Assembly: GCF_000026945.1 (NCBI RefSeq)
Contig: NC_012860.1
Span: 620,001 to 684,000, forward strand
Length of the DNA stretch: 64,000 bases
DNA from: Candida dubliniensis CD36
Lineage: Eukaryota; Ascomycota; Pichiomycetes; Serinales; Debaryomycetaceae
Reading direction: 5' to 3'
In this document: positions 20,547 to 32,071 of the stretch, piece after piece
Numbering within the stretch: the stretch's first letter is position 1
Layout of the letters: each line of letters begins with the position of its first letter
Program-made: the position numbers and the translations under genes
Notes under the pieces: model-generated
Told to the model about the DNA's origin: nothing
Seen by the model: the letters and a program-made list of their open reading frames with translations, nothing else
The model's database searches: none

Positions 20547-21575
20547 ATGACAACAGGCACATCCAAACCAAAAGTTCTTCTTGTAGGGGAGTTTATTTAT
20601 TCGAAACAGAAATGGTCTGAATTAGAAGGAATTGCAAAAGTAGTTCAATGTGAATCAACCACTCGTGAACAATTCATTCAAGATTTGCAAACAAAATATA
20701 ACGACATCACCTCCATTGCACGTACATTTTATTCTGTCAATGAAACCGGACGCTTTGATGCAGATTTGGCACAGCATATGCCAAAAACCTTAAAGTCAAT
20801 TAGTCACTGTGGTGCTGGTTACGATCAAGTTGACGTTGAACCATTTACCAGATTGCGGGTTCAGGTATCGAATGTGACTGAGCCGGTTGAAAGACCAACT
20901 GCTGATGTGGCTGTATTTTTAGTATTAGCCTGTATGAGGAATTTTCTACAAGGTCGTCAGATTTTGATGAATGGTGAGTGGCCTTTAAATGGAGACCAGG
21001 AGGCTGGAGGCGCTCCTCTTGGACATACGCCTCAAGGGAAAGTGGTTGGTATTTTGGGTATGGGTGGCATAGGTAGAGCTATTAGAGATAGATTGAAACC
21101 CTTTGGGTTTGATAGAATTGTTTATTATAACAGAAAACAGTTGAGTCCTGAATTAGAAAAAGGAGCTGAGTATGTTACTATGGATGAATTGTTCAAGCAA
21201 TCCGATGTAATAATTATTGGGGTCCCGTTAAATGCTAAAACAAGACACTTGATCAACAAGGATGCCATTCAAAAGATGAAGGATGGCGTGGTTTTGGTAA
21301 ATATAGCAAGAGGAGCAATTATAGATGAAAAACAGCTTCCAGGCTTGATCAAATCTGGTAAGATTGGAGCTTTTGGTGCCGATGTATTTGAACATGAACC
21401 AGAAGTTTCGTCCGAACTAGTTAATTTACCCAATGTTATTGCTCTACCCCATATGGGCACACACTCTGTTGAGGCACTTACGAATATGGAAGAATGGGTA
21501 GTTTCTAATGTGGAAACGTTCATCAAAACTGGGAAATTAAAAACAATCGTACCAGAGCAACAAGGTATATTTTGA
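20547..21575 (+). CDS. GOR1: Glyoxylate reductase (D-2-hydroxyacid dehydrogenase family)
   Basis: The 342-residue protein has the NAD(P)-binding motif GILGMGGIGRAI (about 168-179) and the three catalytic elements of the family: arginine in NIARGAIIDE, glutamate in FEHEP and histidine in LPHMGTHS. The N-terminal segment HCGAGYDQVDVE is the conserved substrate-binding loop. The family reduces glyoxylate or hydroxypyruvate to glycolate or glycerate. The arginine two residues after the second Rossmann strand region (YYNRKQ) suggests NADPH use. The start follows a short AT-rich leader, and the length matches yeast Gor1 (350). Confidence 0.92.
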   Translation: MTTGTSKPKVLLVGEFIYSKQKWSELEGIAKVVQCESTTREQFIQDLQTKYNDITSIARTFYSVNETGRFDADLAQHMPKTLKSISHCGAGYDQVDVEPFTRLRVQVSNVTEPVERPTADVAVFLVLACMRNFLQGRQILMNGEWPLNGDQEAGGAPLGHTPQGKVVGILGMGGIGRAIRDRLKPFGFDRIVYYNRKQLSPELEKGAEYVTMDELFKQSDVIIIGVPLNAKTRHLINKDAIQKMKDGVVLVNIARGAIIDEKQLPGLIKSGKIGAFGADVFEHEPEVSSELVNLPNVIALPHMGTHSVEALTNMEEWVVSNVETFIKTGKLKTIVPEQQGIF

Positions 21576-22667
21576 ATAGATAGGACAACAAAACAAGAAG
21601 AGGCTCGAAATTATGTAGCACAGGTTTGTATTCTCCCTATATCGGAAAAAGCTGTGTATAAAATGATTTGTTCTAGGTAGTGTTGATTAGAAGAGTTTAC
21701 ACAGCAATGGCTTATTCAAGATTTTAAGCAAACACATTGCTTACAGTCGAAACGTGTGGTGTCTATTTTGTTTGCAATCAAACAAATGTAAGAATTGATT
21801 TGCGAATTTCAGATTCCATAGAAGAAGAGCAACTGCAAATGCAACTGTACATTTTTTTTTTTTCTGCGGTTCCTTTATAATTTTTTCTTTATCGCGTCGT
21901 ACACAAGATAAAGTTGCTAAAAAAAGAATGGCGATGTTGCGATTCTAGAGTCAATCTAAGTTGAAAAAAAAAAAAAAAAAGAAAAATTAGATTATGCAAC
22001 TTCATGATGGTGAATGATAACCTGGTCCACCTAACATTCTTAGATTTGAAATCTCTTTGTATTTTGTTTACCTTTTTATCTTTTCTTTTTTTTTTTTTTT
22101 TGAAGTCGATATATTTAGAAGGTAAGCAATTGACTAAAATTTATCGGTAAAAACATAATAACGAAGCGCAAAGTATAGGGAAGATAAAATAAACCAACAA
22201 ATCAAGAACAAAGCAAACAATGAATCTATCTAACTCAAATTAGATCTACAGAACAAGTGGATACTTCTCTCCTAAAAATGCAACCACTTGCAAATCATTG
22301 CGATGCTTACCTACTAGCACTGAAAATAAACAAAACCACTCTGTTTTTATTAATGTCTACGAATATAGAATATTATTAATACAAAAAAAAAAAAAAAACC
22401 TACTTGCTTGGGTAGATTCAGAAGTGGCTAAATAAAAGGTAAAGTCCAATTAAACAAGAAAGAAAAGAAATCGTCAACTTGATAAACAAGTGATCATGTT
22501 AAAGTAATCAATGAGACTTTTTCATAATTATTTTCAACATCATAAAAAATGTTGAAACTCTATAACTAATCTTTAAAAGAAAACACCGTGTAAAAGCCTA
22601 TTTTGAGAAAAAAATTTTTTAGAAAAAAATAATTAATATTGCTCTTGTAGAATCAAGAACTCCCAGA
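21576..22667. other. Long convergent intergenic region GOR1/XOG1
   Basis: Almost 1.1 kb lies between two convergent stops, more than 3' ends normally need here. It has A or T runs at 21851-21862, 21964-21980, 22088-22101 and 22383-22398. No frame above about 60 codons and no RNA gene signature was seen. Confidence 0.55.
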
Positions 22668-23984
22668 TCAGTGAAAACCACATTGGTTTGGGAATTGTCT
22701 ATCAGTGACTGGTTGTGGGAAAAGACCATTGTAAGTCAAAGTTTGGAAACTCCATTCAGGAGCACTTTCAGTTTTCCAACTCCAGAAGACCCAGCCTCCA
22801 GTGTATTCAAAAGCATCCAATTGAGCTTCAATGTATCTTCTCGTGTCAGTTTTGTGTTCATCGGACCATTGGGAAATATCCAAGAAGGGTTGACAAGATC
22901 CAATGTATGGAGCATTATCGTAAGCACCTTCATAACGAGCTCCTCTGTTAACACCATTCAACCATTTAGCACAATCTGTCAAAGCAGCAGACCATTCTCC
23001 GGCAACGTTCCAATGGGATTCCTTCTTAGCATCCCAACCCCAATTACAAGCGACTGAAATGTGGTCGTTAATGTTACGAGATAATTCACCACCAGAGAAC
23101 ACTTGATAATGATGATGGTCAACAACAACATTCCATTGACCTTCTGCAACAGTCAAAAATTGATCCCAATAGCCAAACACTTGGAAAGCATCGTGAATAA
23201 TAACTGGGGTAACTGATCCAGTTTGTCTAAGAGAATTGTAGCCATCCAAGAAAAATTGTTTCAAGTTATCCATGTTCAAGACTGGTCCCAATGGCTCGTT
23301 GAGCAATTCAATACCGATAACAACGTCTGAGTAGTTATTGCCACCATACTTTTTGAAAATAGTATTCAATACATTCAAAGTAACTTTGGTGTTGTCACCG
23401 TTTTGGAAATTGTAACTATCTCTCAATCCGGAGTTGTCAAACCCATTTTGAGAGCCTGGTGCACCGTGCAAATCAATCCAAACTTTGATATTGTGATTTC
23501 TGGCCCAACCCAAGGCCTTCTCCAAATACTCAACTTGACCTTGAACATATGGATCATTATCCAACAATTGGAAGGCCCAATAACCAATAGGAATACGAAC
23601 AAAGTTCAATCCCAAATCACTAATTTGTTTAAAGTCTTGTTCCGTGATCCAAGTACTCCAATGTTGCTGCAAAATGGACTGAGCAGCATCTTTGCCCAAA
23701 GTTTGTGTCCAGTGATATTCATCAACTGGAACACCAGATTGATCATTCCCGTTTTGGAATGGTTCAAAAAGCGATGGTGTCATATATGGTTCAAGGACAA
23801 ACCAACCACCCAAATTGACACCTCTGATAACATCCTTGTCATAATCCCAAGCAACGTTATGACCACCTCCTCTCTTGAATTTCAAGTTTCCATTTGGTTT
23901 GAATGGATTAGAAATAACCAGGGCTTTGACAAATTCAAGCAACAATATAAATACCGATGATGTTAATATGAATGATAACTGCAT
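22668..23984 (-). CDS. XOG1: Secreted exo-1,3-beta-glucanase, GH5
   Basis: The 438-residue precursor has a signal peptide (about 1-20), a propeptide ending in the Kex2 site KR at 37-38, and a mature enzyme starting [11 protein letters not shown]. It shows the GH5 signatures [23 protein letters not shown] (acid/base glutamate) and [12 protein letters not shown] (nucleophile glutamate). It matches the C. albicans exoglucanase Xog1 across its length and trims beta-1,3-glucan in the cell wall. Compared with the C. albicans sequence I remember, there are roughly 15-20 substitutions (for example DKDVIRG and GNNYSD), which points to a sibling species. The stop is followed by the long convergent gap. 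Confidence 0.97.
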   Translation of the reverse strand: MQLSFILTSSVFILLLEFVKALVISNPFKPNGNLKFKRGGGHNVAWDYDKDVIRGVNLGGWFVLEPYMTPSLFEPFQNGNDQSGVPVDEYHWTQTLGKDAAQSILQQHWSTWITEQDFKQISDLGLNFVRIPIGYWAFQLLDNDPYVQGQVEYLEKALGWARNHNIKVWIDLHGAPGSQNGFDNSGLRDSYNFQNGDNTKVTLNVLNTIFKKYGGNNYSDVVIGIELLNEPLGPVLNMDNLKQFFLDGYNSLRQTGSVTPVIIHDAFQVFGYWDQFLTVAEGQWNVVVDHHHYQVFSGGELSRNINDHISVACNWGWDAKKESHWNVAGEWSAALTDCAKWLNGVNRGARYEGAYDNAPYIGSCQPFLDISQWSDEHKTDTRRYIEAQLDAFEYTGGWVFWSWKTESAPEWSFQTLTYNGLFPQPVTDRQFPNQCGFH

Positions 23985-26900
23985 AACTGATTATATGTTA
24001 ATCTTTGGTATGTTTGATTCAATTGAAATGAAATGAAACGAAAAAAAAAAAAAGGAAAGAAAGAAAATCTAATTGAAATGAAATGCTACTTGTTGAATTT
24101 GAGCTTTATTAAATAGGACTTGCAAATTCGACCGCAAAATAGAAAAATCGTTATGTTTCAATATTGTGGTGGGTAAAAAAGAAAGAAAGAATAGGTTAAT
24201 TACTCAAGATCTGGGGCAATATATTAATTCTTTTCTTTTTCTTTTATTATTCAATATAAATTGCAAGCGACTTGGTCTTTCTTTTATTGTTATACCTGCA
24301 AATAGTTGTCGTTTGATGTTATTAAATGTAGCTTCCAGTGTGGTTTTACTAAACTTGTTAGTGTACAAATATGTGGAAAAAAAAAAGGAAACAAATCTGA
24401 AGTTAATGAGTAAATGTGTCAGAAATTCAGAAAAAATGAAGCTTTTGGTGTATTTTTATATAAAAACAGAAACAGAAACAGAATCAACAAGGTTTTGAAA
24501 GAGAAATAACAATACTTTAAATGTTAGAATTCAACAGGGGTGGACGTTCGGTACTTTTATATTAGCAATTTGTAGAGAGCTAAAACTTACTTGAGAATTC
24601 CGAAGTGTGTACAAAGTGTTTTAAAAATCAATTTGCGATTGTGTTTGTTAAACAATACATTGTTCCGCATACCTTATAATGCAATTAAGACACAAAATCC
24701 AATAAAATTTAATTATTCTTCTTGTTTTCTTTTTTTTTGTGATTCGTTATTTTTTTTTGGCTATTACCTTGTGGGACACACTTGTGTGTTGCAATTTTTT
24801 TATTTTTCCTTGCCCTCTTTTTTTTTTTTCTTTGCTTTTTTTTCTGTCTTATTTTAAATAATCATATGTGAATGGGTGTATTTTGTGAATGAAGAAATTT
24901 GTTGAAAAGAGCTGGCTCAATTTTGTTTTTCCTTTCTGTTTTATCTTTTGTATGCATCGCAAAAAAGTTTTGCCGCGAAGTTTCTTTTTTTGTCACATTT
25001 TTTTTTTTCTTGCTTGCAAAAAAAAACAATTACTCCTTCAAACAACAATCGGTTTGTCTTTCTTCTTCCTTCCTTTCCTCGTTCATTTCTCTTTTATGCG
25101 AGATGTTGAGATAAATCAAATTATTCCGTGTTTTTCATTCACTTATTTGTCGTGACATTGTTAGTATATCTCAAGTACTACACCACGCTCTCGTTCACAT
25201 TGATATACAGAAGCACACATGAACACACATCTACATGCAAAGGTTGTGACAACAAAAAGTATCATCAATCGTTAAATTCAAGATACGTCCATGGTTTTTG
25301 TTTATTGGTCATTTGTTTGTTTGTAAGGTATATTTTTATTAGCTGTGTCATGATAGAATGACATCATGTCTTGTGTTTTCGCTTACAAAGTCTATTCCGA
25401 ATCTTCAGATTTCTCATTACCAGAATAATGCCATTAACTTAGAAATTGCTTTTGGTGATACAAAGAAATGTGATTTAATTTATCTAAAAACCCCTCAGTT
25501 TAATTCTCTGCTGTCATCTACTGGTTTGCCTCCACTTACAAGCGGGGAGTGTTACGTATTGCTTAATACCTGACTGTCTCGATATCTCAATTGATGACAT
25601 AAATTGCTTTGAAAAGGAGGGAGTGAATAAGGAAGATGAAAGGACAATCGCAAGGCCAAGCAAGAAAAATAATCAAATTAAACTCTCTTAGAATAGGGGC
25701 ATTTTATAGAAAATTGTGTATTAGTGCCAACAAGGAATCCTCCTAATTAGAAAGCCACAAAGTAAGTCTGCTAAATAGAATAAAATAAAATAGAACACCC
25801 TTAAACTGCTGTGGTGGTGGTGGTGGTGGTGGTTGTGTGTCACAGGGATAAAATTTGAAATAAAAGCTTAATAAAGAAATTTTGGTCTGAAACGCGAAGT
25901 TTCTAACTCAAACTTAGCTTTGACCTTCCAAAAATTATTCCGCTTATAATCAACCATTTTACTATTATTGGAATTGGATCTTACAATTACTAGATCAAAA
26001 CGTTAAGATCATTCATATCTACATCAACAACCTTCATCGTGGTTTGCATAAATGCCAAAACAAAGAGTTTTTCAACCGTTTGAAAATAAATTGGGATAAT
26101 TAGCCCATTCTCTTTTCACGTGGCCGAAATCCAAAGAAAAAAAAAAAAAAAGAATTTAAGGGGGGAAGGAGGCTTGAATGTGTACCACAGAACGAGCAGG
26201 CAAATAACAATATACTTGGCTTAGCTGAAATGAAAATCGGAAAGGAAATTTCAAGTGAAACGACACCACTAACCAGGGAAATTGACCAGTTTACTTTTGT
26301 TCAGCAATTTCTTAGCAAGCTTCTAAAACAGAAACAAGATTAGCCAATAGCAATGAAAACACTCTACCGCAAGCCAATTTAGTCATAATTTCACCTCGGG
26401 TTTTTTTTTTTTTTTTGCAGATAGAGAATGAAATGAATTGAAATTCGGAGATTTTCTTGTAGTCGTGTACAATAGGATCAGGCGGGAACATGCCATTGCG
26501 ATTCAGCATATGTGTTTCGTTTCATACAGCTGATATTGTGTCATGAGAAGAAATCGGCAACGAAAAAGTCCTTAGTTTCTCGCAAAGCAAAAGGTCACTG
26601 AATGCTTTTTCTTTACAAACATTGGCTTTTTCCAATGGTGAACCATGTGGAGAAATAGAGAAGGGTAAAAAAAAGACTAATTGTACAATCAGTTGTCACA
26701 CAATCCCAAACGGGTTAAATTCAGTTACCGCCGTGATTTGGCAACAAAGCCCAGCGGGAATATCTGAATTTTATAGTTTTTGCAAATATTGCACGACTGG
26801 GTGCCAATTGGCGTTCGAAAGCACAAAACTAGGCTCAAATAGATACTGTTTCTTAGAGATTATTTGCGGCAATTCATGAGTGAGGTCCCAAATTTGAAAC

Positions 26901-28481
26901 AAAGGTTTCCAATTGTGCGTCTTGGTAATTTCTGTTTTGGTTAAGCAAATACTAGAATATATGTAATTACGCAACAATTTGCAAGAAAAACAAATCAAAA
27001 CCAAGCGTGAAATTCAGTTGTTGTGATGTAATGCAAGAAGAACACAGCCAAGGGCTTGTTGATTTGATAAAAAAGGTATTTCGAAAGTAGCAGAACAGAA
27101 TTTTTTGTATTGTGGTAAGTGCTGTTCTTGCAATTTGGTATTCTTGTTGTCTTGTGGTGGAGCAAGACTTGAAACCTCTGTGGGTTTCTCTATGCTTGCA
27201 ATTTACAGGCATATTCACGCCTAAACTGTAACAGATTTTATATTATGGACGATCCTGGCCAACAATCTGTGGGAAAAATAAAAACTACCATATATTTCAG
27301 GGTCTAATCATTCACCACATTTTACTGTTCTGTCACCCATCATAACTCATAGTTCATGTCATATATATATCGGTAAACCCAAATTAAGCAAACTACCAGA
27401 CTGATTGTGTTTTGCTGATGTTGAGTTTATATTCTATTTTGTAAAGGAGGTTTTTTGGGCTAAGAAATGAATTATAAGTATAAACTATTTTATTCAGAAA
27501 TTTCTGCAATTTTGGAGCCAAAAGAAAAGGTCATCTGAGACAAAACTTGTAATGCACTTGTAGGTAAAAGCAACCAATGCAACGATCAAGTTTATTTGAA
27601 CATCAAAAACGCCAACTTTTGAATTACTCTTGTACTAGTTGATTTATTAGAGATTACTATCCCGAATTGTGGTTTCTATTCGCTGCAACAACAATATCCA
27701 ATCTCTTATCCGCACTTTCCCATTTAGGAAAGCAAAGCGTAAGTGGAAAAAAAAAATAAAATAAAAATGGTGCGCAACTGAGAATTTCCATTTAAAGATT
27801 TGATCAATGTTCCAATATCTAAACCCCTTGGAGCGACTGTGATCTGGTAGATTGTAATATTAGTATTATTATTGTCGTTATTATCAATATCAATCAGAAA
27901 CAGATAAAAAAAAAATAAAGAATAAAAATTAAGAGGATATCATTCAACAGAAGAGAAAAGAAAAGCTTTGGTGGATGGACCAGCCAACAAATAATCTGTC
28001 AAACCTTAATTCTAGCTTTTCTTTTAATAGTCAATTTTTAATGTTCCAATAGGTAATAACAATAATAATACTATTATGGTTGCAATCAATTTGCACCCAA
28101 ATTATTAAAAATTATTGGTATCATAAAACAGCTCTCCACATTACTGATGATTATTATGCAGTGCATAACGATTTATCTTGTGCCGTTTAACTTAATTTAA
28201 TTTTTACATTGAATAAGTAATGTGCATAAAAAAAAATTTAAACTTGAAAGATAAGACTAATTTTGTTCAACTTTTATTTATTTCACTCCCCCCTCTCCCC
28301 CACTAGTGTTGTTTATCGAATTCAAAAATCTACTGCTACATAGAGCGGTAAGCGGTGGCCTTATCAACCAGACCCAAATCTTCAAAACTATTTTAACCAG
28401 TACCAATCTCCAAATCTAGTGAACTTTTTTTTTTTTTGTTTGTTGTTGTTGAAGGTCAAGTGTTTGCATCAAAATTTAGTT
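23985..28481. other. 4.5-kb gene-poor interval between divergent XOG1 and the MFS transporter
   Basis: This is by far the longest stretch without a supported gene. Both neighbours start from it, so it holds two promoters. It contains many A/T runs, a (GTG)7-8 tract at 25811-25833, a polyA at 26142-26155 and T runs at 26401-26416. The open frames (all under about 110 codons, several starting at TTG) look like chance or homopolymer translation. I found no tRNA B-box, LTR ends or known RNA. The 71-codon frame at 25358-25573 starts with ATG and is the least implausible small ORF. Confidence 0.6.
25811..25833 (+). repeat. GTG/GGT trinucleotide repeat
   Basis: About seven and a half copies of GTG occur in non-coding DNA between XOG1 and the transporter gene. 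The tract probably varies in length. Confidence 0.9.
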
Positions 28482-30242
28482 ATGACTGACCTTGACTTTG
28501 TTGTATCACCTGTTCAAACAAAAGTGGAAATCAACGATCTGCATAATGAGGACTTTATCCCTGGTACACTTAATATTTATTCCTTGGAAGTTGATTCTGA
28601 AGAAGAAAATGTGTATCACTGCGATGCTGCCAGTCGACCAAAAGTGAAAACAAGAGGCAATATAATTCTTTTTCCACAACCATCGAATTCATGTAATGAT
28701 CCATTAAACTGGAGTAAATGGAGAAAACTTAGTAACTTTATTATTGTCATCTTCATTACTGCTTTCACAGCAGCAACTTCAAATGACGCCGGATCAATCC
28801 AAGATTCACTTAATGAAAAATACGGCATTAGCTATGATGCAATGAATACAGGAGCAGGAGTTTTATTTTTAGGTATTGGATGGGGTACTTTCTTTTTGAC
28901 ACCGGCGTCGTCATTATATGGTCGAAAAATAACATACTTTATATGCATCTTTCTTGGTTTATTAGGGGCAGTTTGGTTTGCCTTGGTTAAAAGTACATCT
29001 GATTCAATTTGGTCTCAATTGTTTGTTGGTATTAGTGAGAGTTGTGCTGAAGCTCAAGTACAATTAAGTTTATCAGAACTTTATTTTGCTCATAACCTTG
29101 GTTCTGTACTTACGTCATATATTGTTGCAACTTCCGTGGGCACCTACTTGGGACCTTTAATTGCAGCCTTTATTGTGCAAAACATTGGTTTCAGATGGGT
29201 TGGTTGGATCGCTGCAATTATTAGCGGTGCCTTATTGTTGGTAATCGTCTTTTGTTTGGACGAAACTTATTTTGATCGAGCAAAGTTTACCAAGCCATTT
29301 ATTACTGGCATATCTCCCTTTGACTCCAATTATAGCAAGGATAAACTGGACTCCAAAAATTCAATTCCTGAAAAGCAAAACGATTTTAACATTGAACTGA
29401 ATGTCAAAAGCAAAGAAGTTGAACAAAGTGATGACGACTTGGTAAATGAAGGTGAAAATGACCCTCCCATTTCTTATTGGAAAAGAACTGCAATGATAAC
29501 CCCAGCTACAAATCTCAAAGGTACTGGATTTAAACAGTATATGAATCAATTGAGATTATTGTTGAAAGTATTTCTTTACCCACCAGTTATTTACTCAGGT
29601 TTTTGTTGGGGCATTCAAAACGCATTATTGACCTTTTATCTTACAGTGGAAGACGATCAGTACTACGATCCTCCTTACAATTATGGTAATATTGCCGTGG
29701 GGTTGATGAATATACCGTGCTTAATTGGGGCCATTATTGGATGTTTTTTTGCGGGTACTCTTTCAGATTATTTCACCATGTATTTAGCTAAAAGAAATAA
29801 CGGGATCCAGGAAGCTGAATACCGATTATGGTTTTTATTACCACCAGCTATTATCGCTCCGATAGGACTCATATTGTTTGCTGTTGGTACAGATCAAGTG
29901 TGGAGCTGGGTGCCTACGTATATTGGCCTTGGATTTATTGGTTTCGGTTATGGTTGTGCTGGTGACGTGTCAATGTCATATCTTATGGATAGTTATCCGA
30001 ACGCTGTCATTGAAACTATGACAGTGGTTGCAGTAATCAACAATTGTATTGGTTGCGTATTCACGTTTGCATGCAGCCCTTTCATAAATGCATTAGGAAA
30101 TACCAAAACATTTATTATATTGGCAGTCATTGAATTTGTTATAATGGCATCAGCAAGCTTCTTTATATATTACGGCAAGAGAATTAGAGTATGGACAAAA
30201 GACTGGTACTTGGAATTCTGTGAAGCAAGAGATGGTCTTTGA
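28482..30242 (+). CDS. HOL4: MFS transporter of the Hol1/Nag4-like DHA1 group
   Basis: The 586-residue protein has about 12 membrane helices with a charged central loop (about residues 290-345). It has the DPLNWSKWRK segment before helix 1, typical of fungal DHA1 carriers, and PASSLYGRK at the loop 2-3 motif A position. SYIVATSVGTYLGPLIAAFI is the motif C region. The sequence resembles the Hol family of cation/drug transporters, and from gene order next to XOG1 it is probably HOL4. The symbol relies on memory of the C. albicans map. The ATG at 28482 is chosen. An upstream GTG-initiated extension at 28419 reads through a T run and is not credible. The substrate is unknown. Confidence 0.8.
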   Translation: MTDLDFVVSPVQTKVEINDLHNEDFIPGTLNIYSLEVDSEEENVYHCDAASRPKVKTRGNIILFPQPSNSCNDPLNWSKWRKLSNFIIVIFITAFTAATSNDAGSIQDSLNEKYGISYDAMNTGAGVLFLGIGWGTFFLTPASSLYGRKITYFICIFLGLLGAVWFALVKSTSDSIWSQLFVGISESCAEAQVQLSLSELYFAHNLGSVLTSYIVATSVGTYLGPLIAAFIVQNIGFRWVGWIAAIISGALLLVIVFCLDETYFDRAKFTKPFITGISPFDSNYSKDKLDSKNSIPEKQNDFNIELNVKSKEVEQSDDDLVNEGENDPPISYWKRTAMITPATNLKGTGFKQYMNQLRLLLKVFLYPPVIYSGFCWGIQNALLTFYLTVEDDQYYDPPYNYGNIAVGLMNIPCLIGAIIGCFFAGTLSDYFTMYLAKRNNGIQEAEYRLWFLLPPAIIAPIGLILFAVGTDQVWSWVPTYIGLGFIGFGYGCAGDVSMSYLMDSYPNAVIETMTVVAVINNCIGCVFTFACSPFINALGNTKTFIILAVIEFVIMASASFFIYYGKRIRVWTKDWYLEFCEARDGL

Positions 30243-30637
30243 TTAAATATGTAAAATAATATTGACTATAAATTTACGATTGAATGTACATGATATGCAT
30301 TTTCTATGGTTCTGCTATGAGAATCGACATATTTCAACAAGTGGTAGTATTCAGACTTCCAGTTCATTCTGTAGTTTTCCTTGTTTTTTTTTTTGCAACT
30401 TATTTGTTCTATAGGGCTAAAACCCTAAAGATAGTGTTTGTGCACGTGCGCACTACTTTACTTCTATTGTGCGCGAGATACTTACAGTTTGACCAAAACT
30501 ATCTTACACACAGAGAACAAAAGAGAGAAAAAAAAAAAAAATATTTCACGATGTTTAACAGAGTCTTCTCCATATCAACAAACTAAGAATAGTCTGCTTT
30601 GCTTAATTTGATTATCTCTAGTTAATTCCTTATTACA
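30243..30637 (+). promoter_or_regulatory. RPP1A promoter region
   Basis: This 395-base region holds the Tbf1-type palindrome (30412-30428), an E-box CACGTG (30443-30448, the Cbf1 core) within the GC-rich string GCACGTGCGCAC, and a further GTGCGCG at 30469-30475. This is the promoter arrangement described for C. albicans ribosomal protein genes. The 100-codon frame at 30284 is not a gene. Confidence 0.75.
30412..30428. promoter_or_regulatory. Tbf1-type palindrome TAGGG-N6-CCCTA (RPP1A)
   Basis: TAGGGCTAAAACCCTAA lies 210 bases before the RPP1A start. Half-sites match the telomere-like TTAGGG core bound by Tbf1, the main ribosomal protein gene activator in C. albicans. Confidence 0.85.
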
Positions 30638-30958
30638 ATGTCTACTGAATCTGCATTATCATACGCTGCTTTAATTTTAGCTGATGCCGAAGTTGAAATC
30701 ACTTCTGAAAAATTATTGGCTTTAACCAACAAAGCCAATGTTGAAGTTGAAGGTATCTGGGCCGATTTATTCGCCAAAGCTTTAGAAGGTAAAGACTTGA
30801 AAGAATTTTTCTTCAACTTCTCTGCTGCTCCAGCTGCCGCTGCCGCTGGTGGTGCTGCCACTGGTGGTGCCGCTGCTGAAGAAGCTGCTGAAGAAGAAAA
30901 AGAAGAAGAAGCCAAGGAAGAATCTGATGACGATATGGGTTTCGGTTTATTCGATTAA
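30638..30958 (+). CDS. RPP1A: Acidic ribosomal protein P1, stalk of the 60S subunit
   Basis: The 106-residue protein starts [17 protein letters not shown]. It has a helical dimerisation domain, an alanine/glycine hinge (about 65-85) and the acidic tail ending [12 protein letters not shown] shared by all P-proteins. The N-terminus identifies P1 rather than P2. It binds with P2 to uL10/P0 and recruits translation GTPases to the ribosome. Codon use is strongly biased, with no CTG, as in highly expressed genes. It is close to budding yeast Rpp1A, so the A form is preferred over B. Confidence 0.95.
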   Translation: MSTESALSYAALILADAEVEITSEKLLALTNKANVEVEGIWADLFAKALEGKDLKEFFFNFSAAPAAAAAGGAATGGAAAEEAAEEEKEEEAKEESDDDMGFGLFD

Positions 30959-31462
30959 ACAGGATAGGGTCCAATCAATATGGTTAACATCTGTTTTATT
31001 GGGTACTTGTATTATTAAGAATTTTGGGTATTTTTTGTGAAGGATGGGCATTTTTAAAGAATCACATTTAACATAAAACAATTATAACTGGGTTCTTTAT
31101 ATTAATATAGTCTACGATATCTTTGGAATACACATTCAAACTTAATCTTATTAGCTAATTCATTTAGTCTCTATGTAGATTCAATTTGCATATGTTTTGC
31201 ACCCGTTGTTAAGCATGAAAACGATAAATAATGTGCATTTTCTTGTAGCCTATATCATTATACAACCAAAAACTAAAGAGATAGTTTCTACTTACCCACT
31301 AATCTCCATCCCAAAAATGATTACAGATCATGAAATATCTAAAAAAAACAAACCAATGTTTTCGTATTCCCTTTATATTTGATATTATATATATAATTAA
31401 AAAAAAAGGTTTCAAGTATTATACATCTCCTAAACAACAACCCTCGTTAATGCCAAGTTTGC
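30959..31462. other. Convergent 3' intergenic region RPP1A/RPL13
   Basis: This 504-base AT-rich gap separates two convergent ribosomal protein genes. A 61-codon frame at 31197-31382 is not convincing. No RNA gene was recognised. Confidence 0.55.
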
Positions 31463-32071
31463 TTATTTTTTAGCTTTTTCAGCTTCGGCTTCGGCCTTTT
31501 CTTTAGCTCTCTTTTCTCTGATACCTTTGTATTTCTTTTCGTTTCTGGCCAATCTCAAGGTTCTGTAAGCAGTTTGTTCTGGAACTTCAACAGCTCTTAA
31601 ACCAGATTCTGGAGCTGGTTGTTCAACTGGGAAGGTGGCAGAGACAGCAACTTGTTCGAAAGAAGCAACTTCAGAAGCCTTGGTCTTTTTGTCAAAGATA
31701 ACCAATTTAGATTTGTATTCTTGTAATCTGGCAACGTTAGCATCAAAAGTTTCTTGGGATCTGTTTTGTCTTCTGTGGTCAACGGCGATACCAATGGTTC
31801 TGGCGTATTTTGGAGTAATACCAACGGCTTTCAATTCGGCCAAAGTGAAACCTCTACCGGCTCTGACTTTTCTATTGTATTTGACAGTTGGAGCTCTGAC
31901 GATTGGTCTTAAAGCATCGATTGGTCTTGGAGCAATCTTGGCAGCTTTTCTCAATCTAGATTGTCTTCTTGAAGCTTTTTTACCAGCTTGGTCAAAGTGA
32001 ACTTTGACTCTTTCTTGCCAGTGCTTTCTAAAGTGGTTGTTCAATAATGGTAAGTTCTTGGAAATAGCCAT
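31463..32071 (-). CDS. RPL13: 60S ribosomal protein L13 (eL13)
   Basis: The 202-residue basic protein starts [28 protein letters not shown] and contains [30 protein letters not shown] and [14 protein letters not shown], all diagnostic of eL13. It ends in a lysine/alanine/glutamate-rich tail. The gene is uninterrupted here, although the budding yeast copies carry an intron near the start. It shares a 468-base divergent promoter with RPS16A. Confidence 0.97.
   Translation of the reverse strand: MAISKNLPLLNNHFRKHWQERVKVHFDQAGKKASRRQSRLRKAAKIAPRPIDALRPIVRAPTVKYNRKVRAGRGFTLAELKAVGITPKYARTIGIAVDHRRQNRSQETFDANVARLQEYKSKLVIFDKKTKASEVASFEQVAVSATFPVEQPAPESGLRAVEVPEQTAYRTLRLARNEKKYKGIREKRAKEKAEAEAEKAKK

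Noticed and set aside
22671..23960. Long frames antisense to XOG1 (128 and 185 codons)
   Set aside because: XOG1 is unambiguous. The opposite frames arise from its codon bias.
26622..26879. 85-codon cysteine-containing frame in the 4.5-kb interval
   Set aside because: It lacks an ATG at its start and has no recognisable pattern. The cysteines are not regularly spaced.
28419..28481. Non-ATG extension of the transporter
   Set aside because: It starts at GTG and reads through a T run. The ATG at 28482 is well placed.
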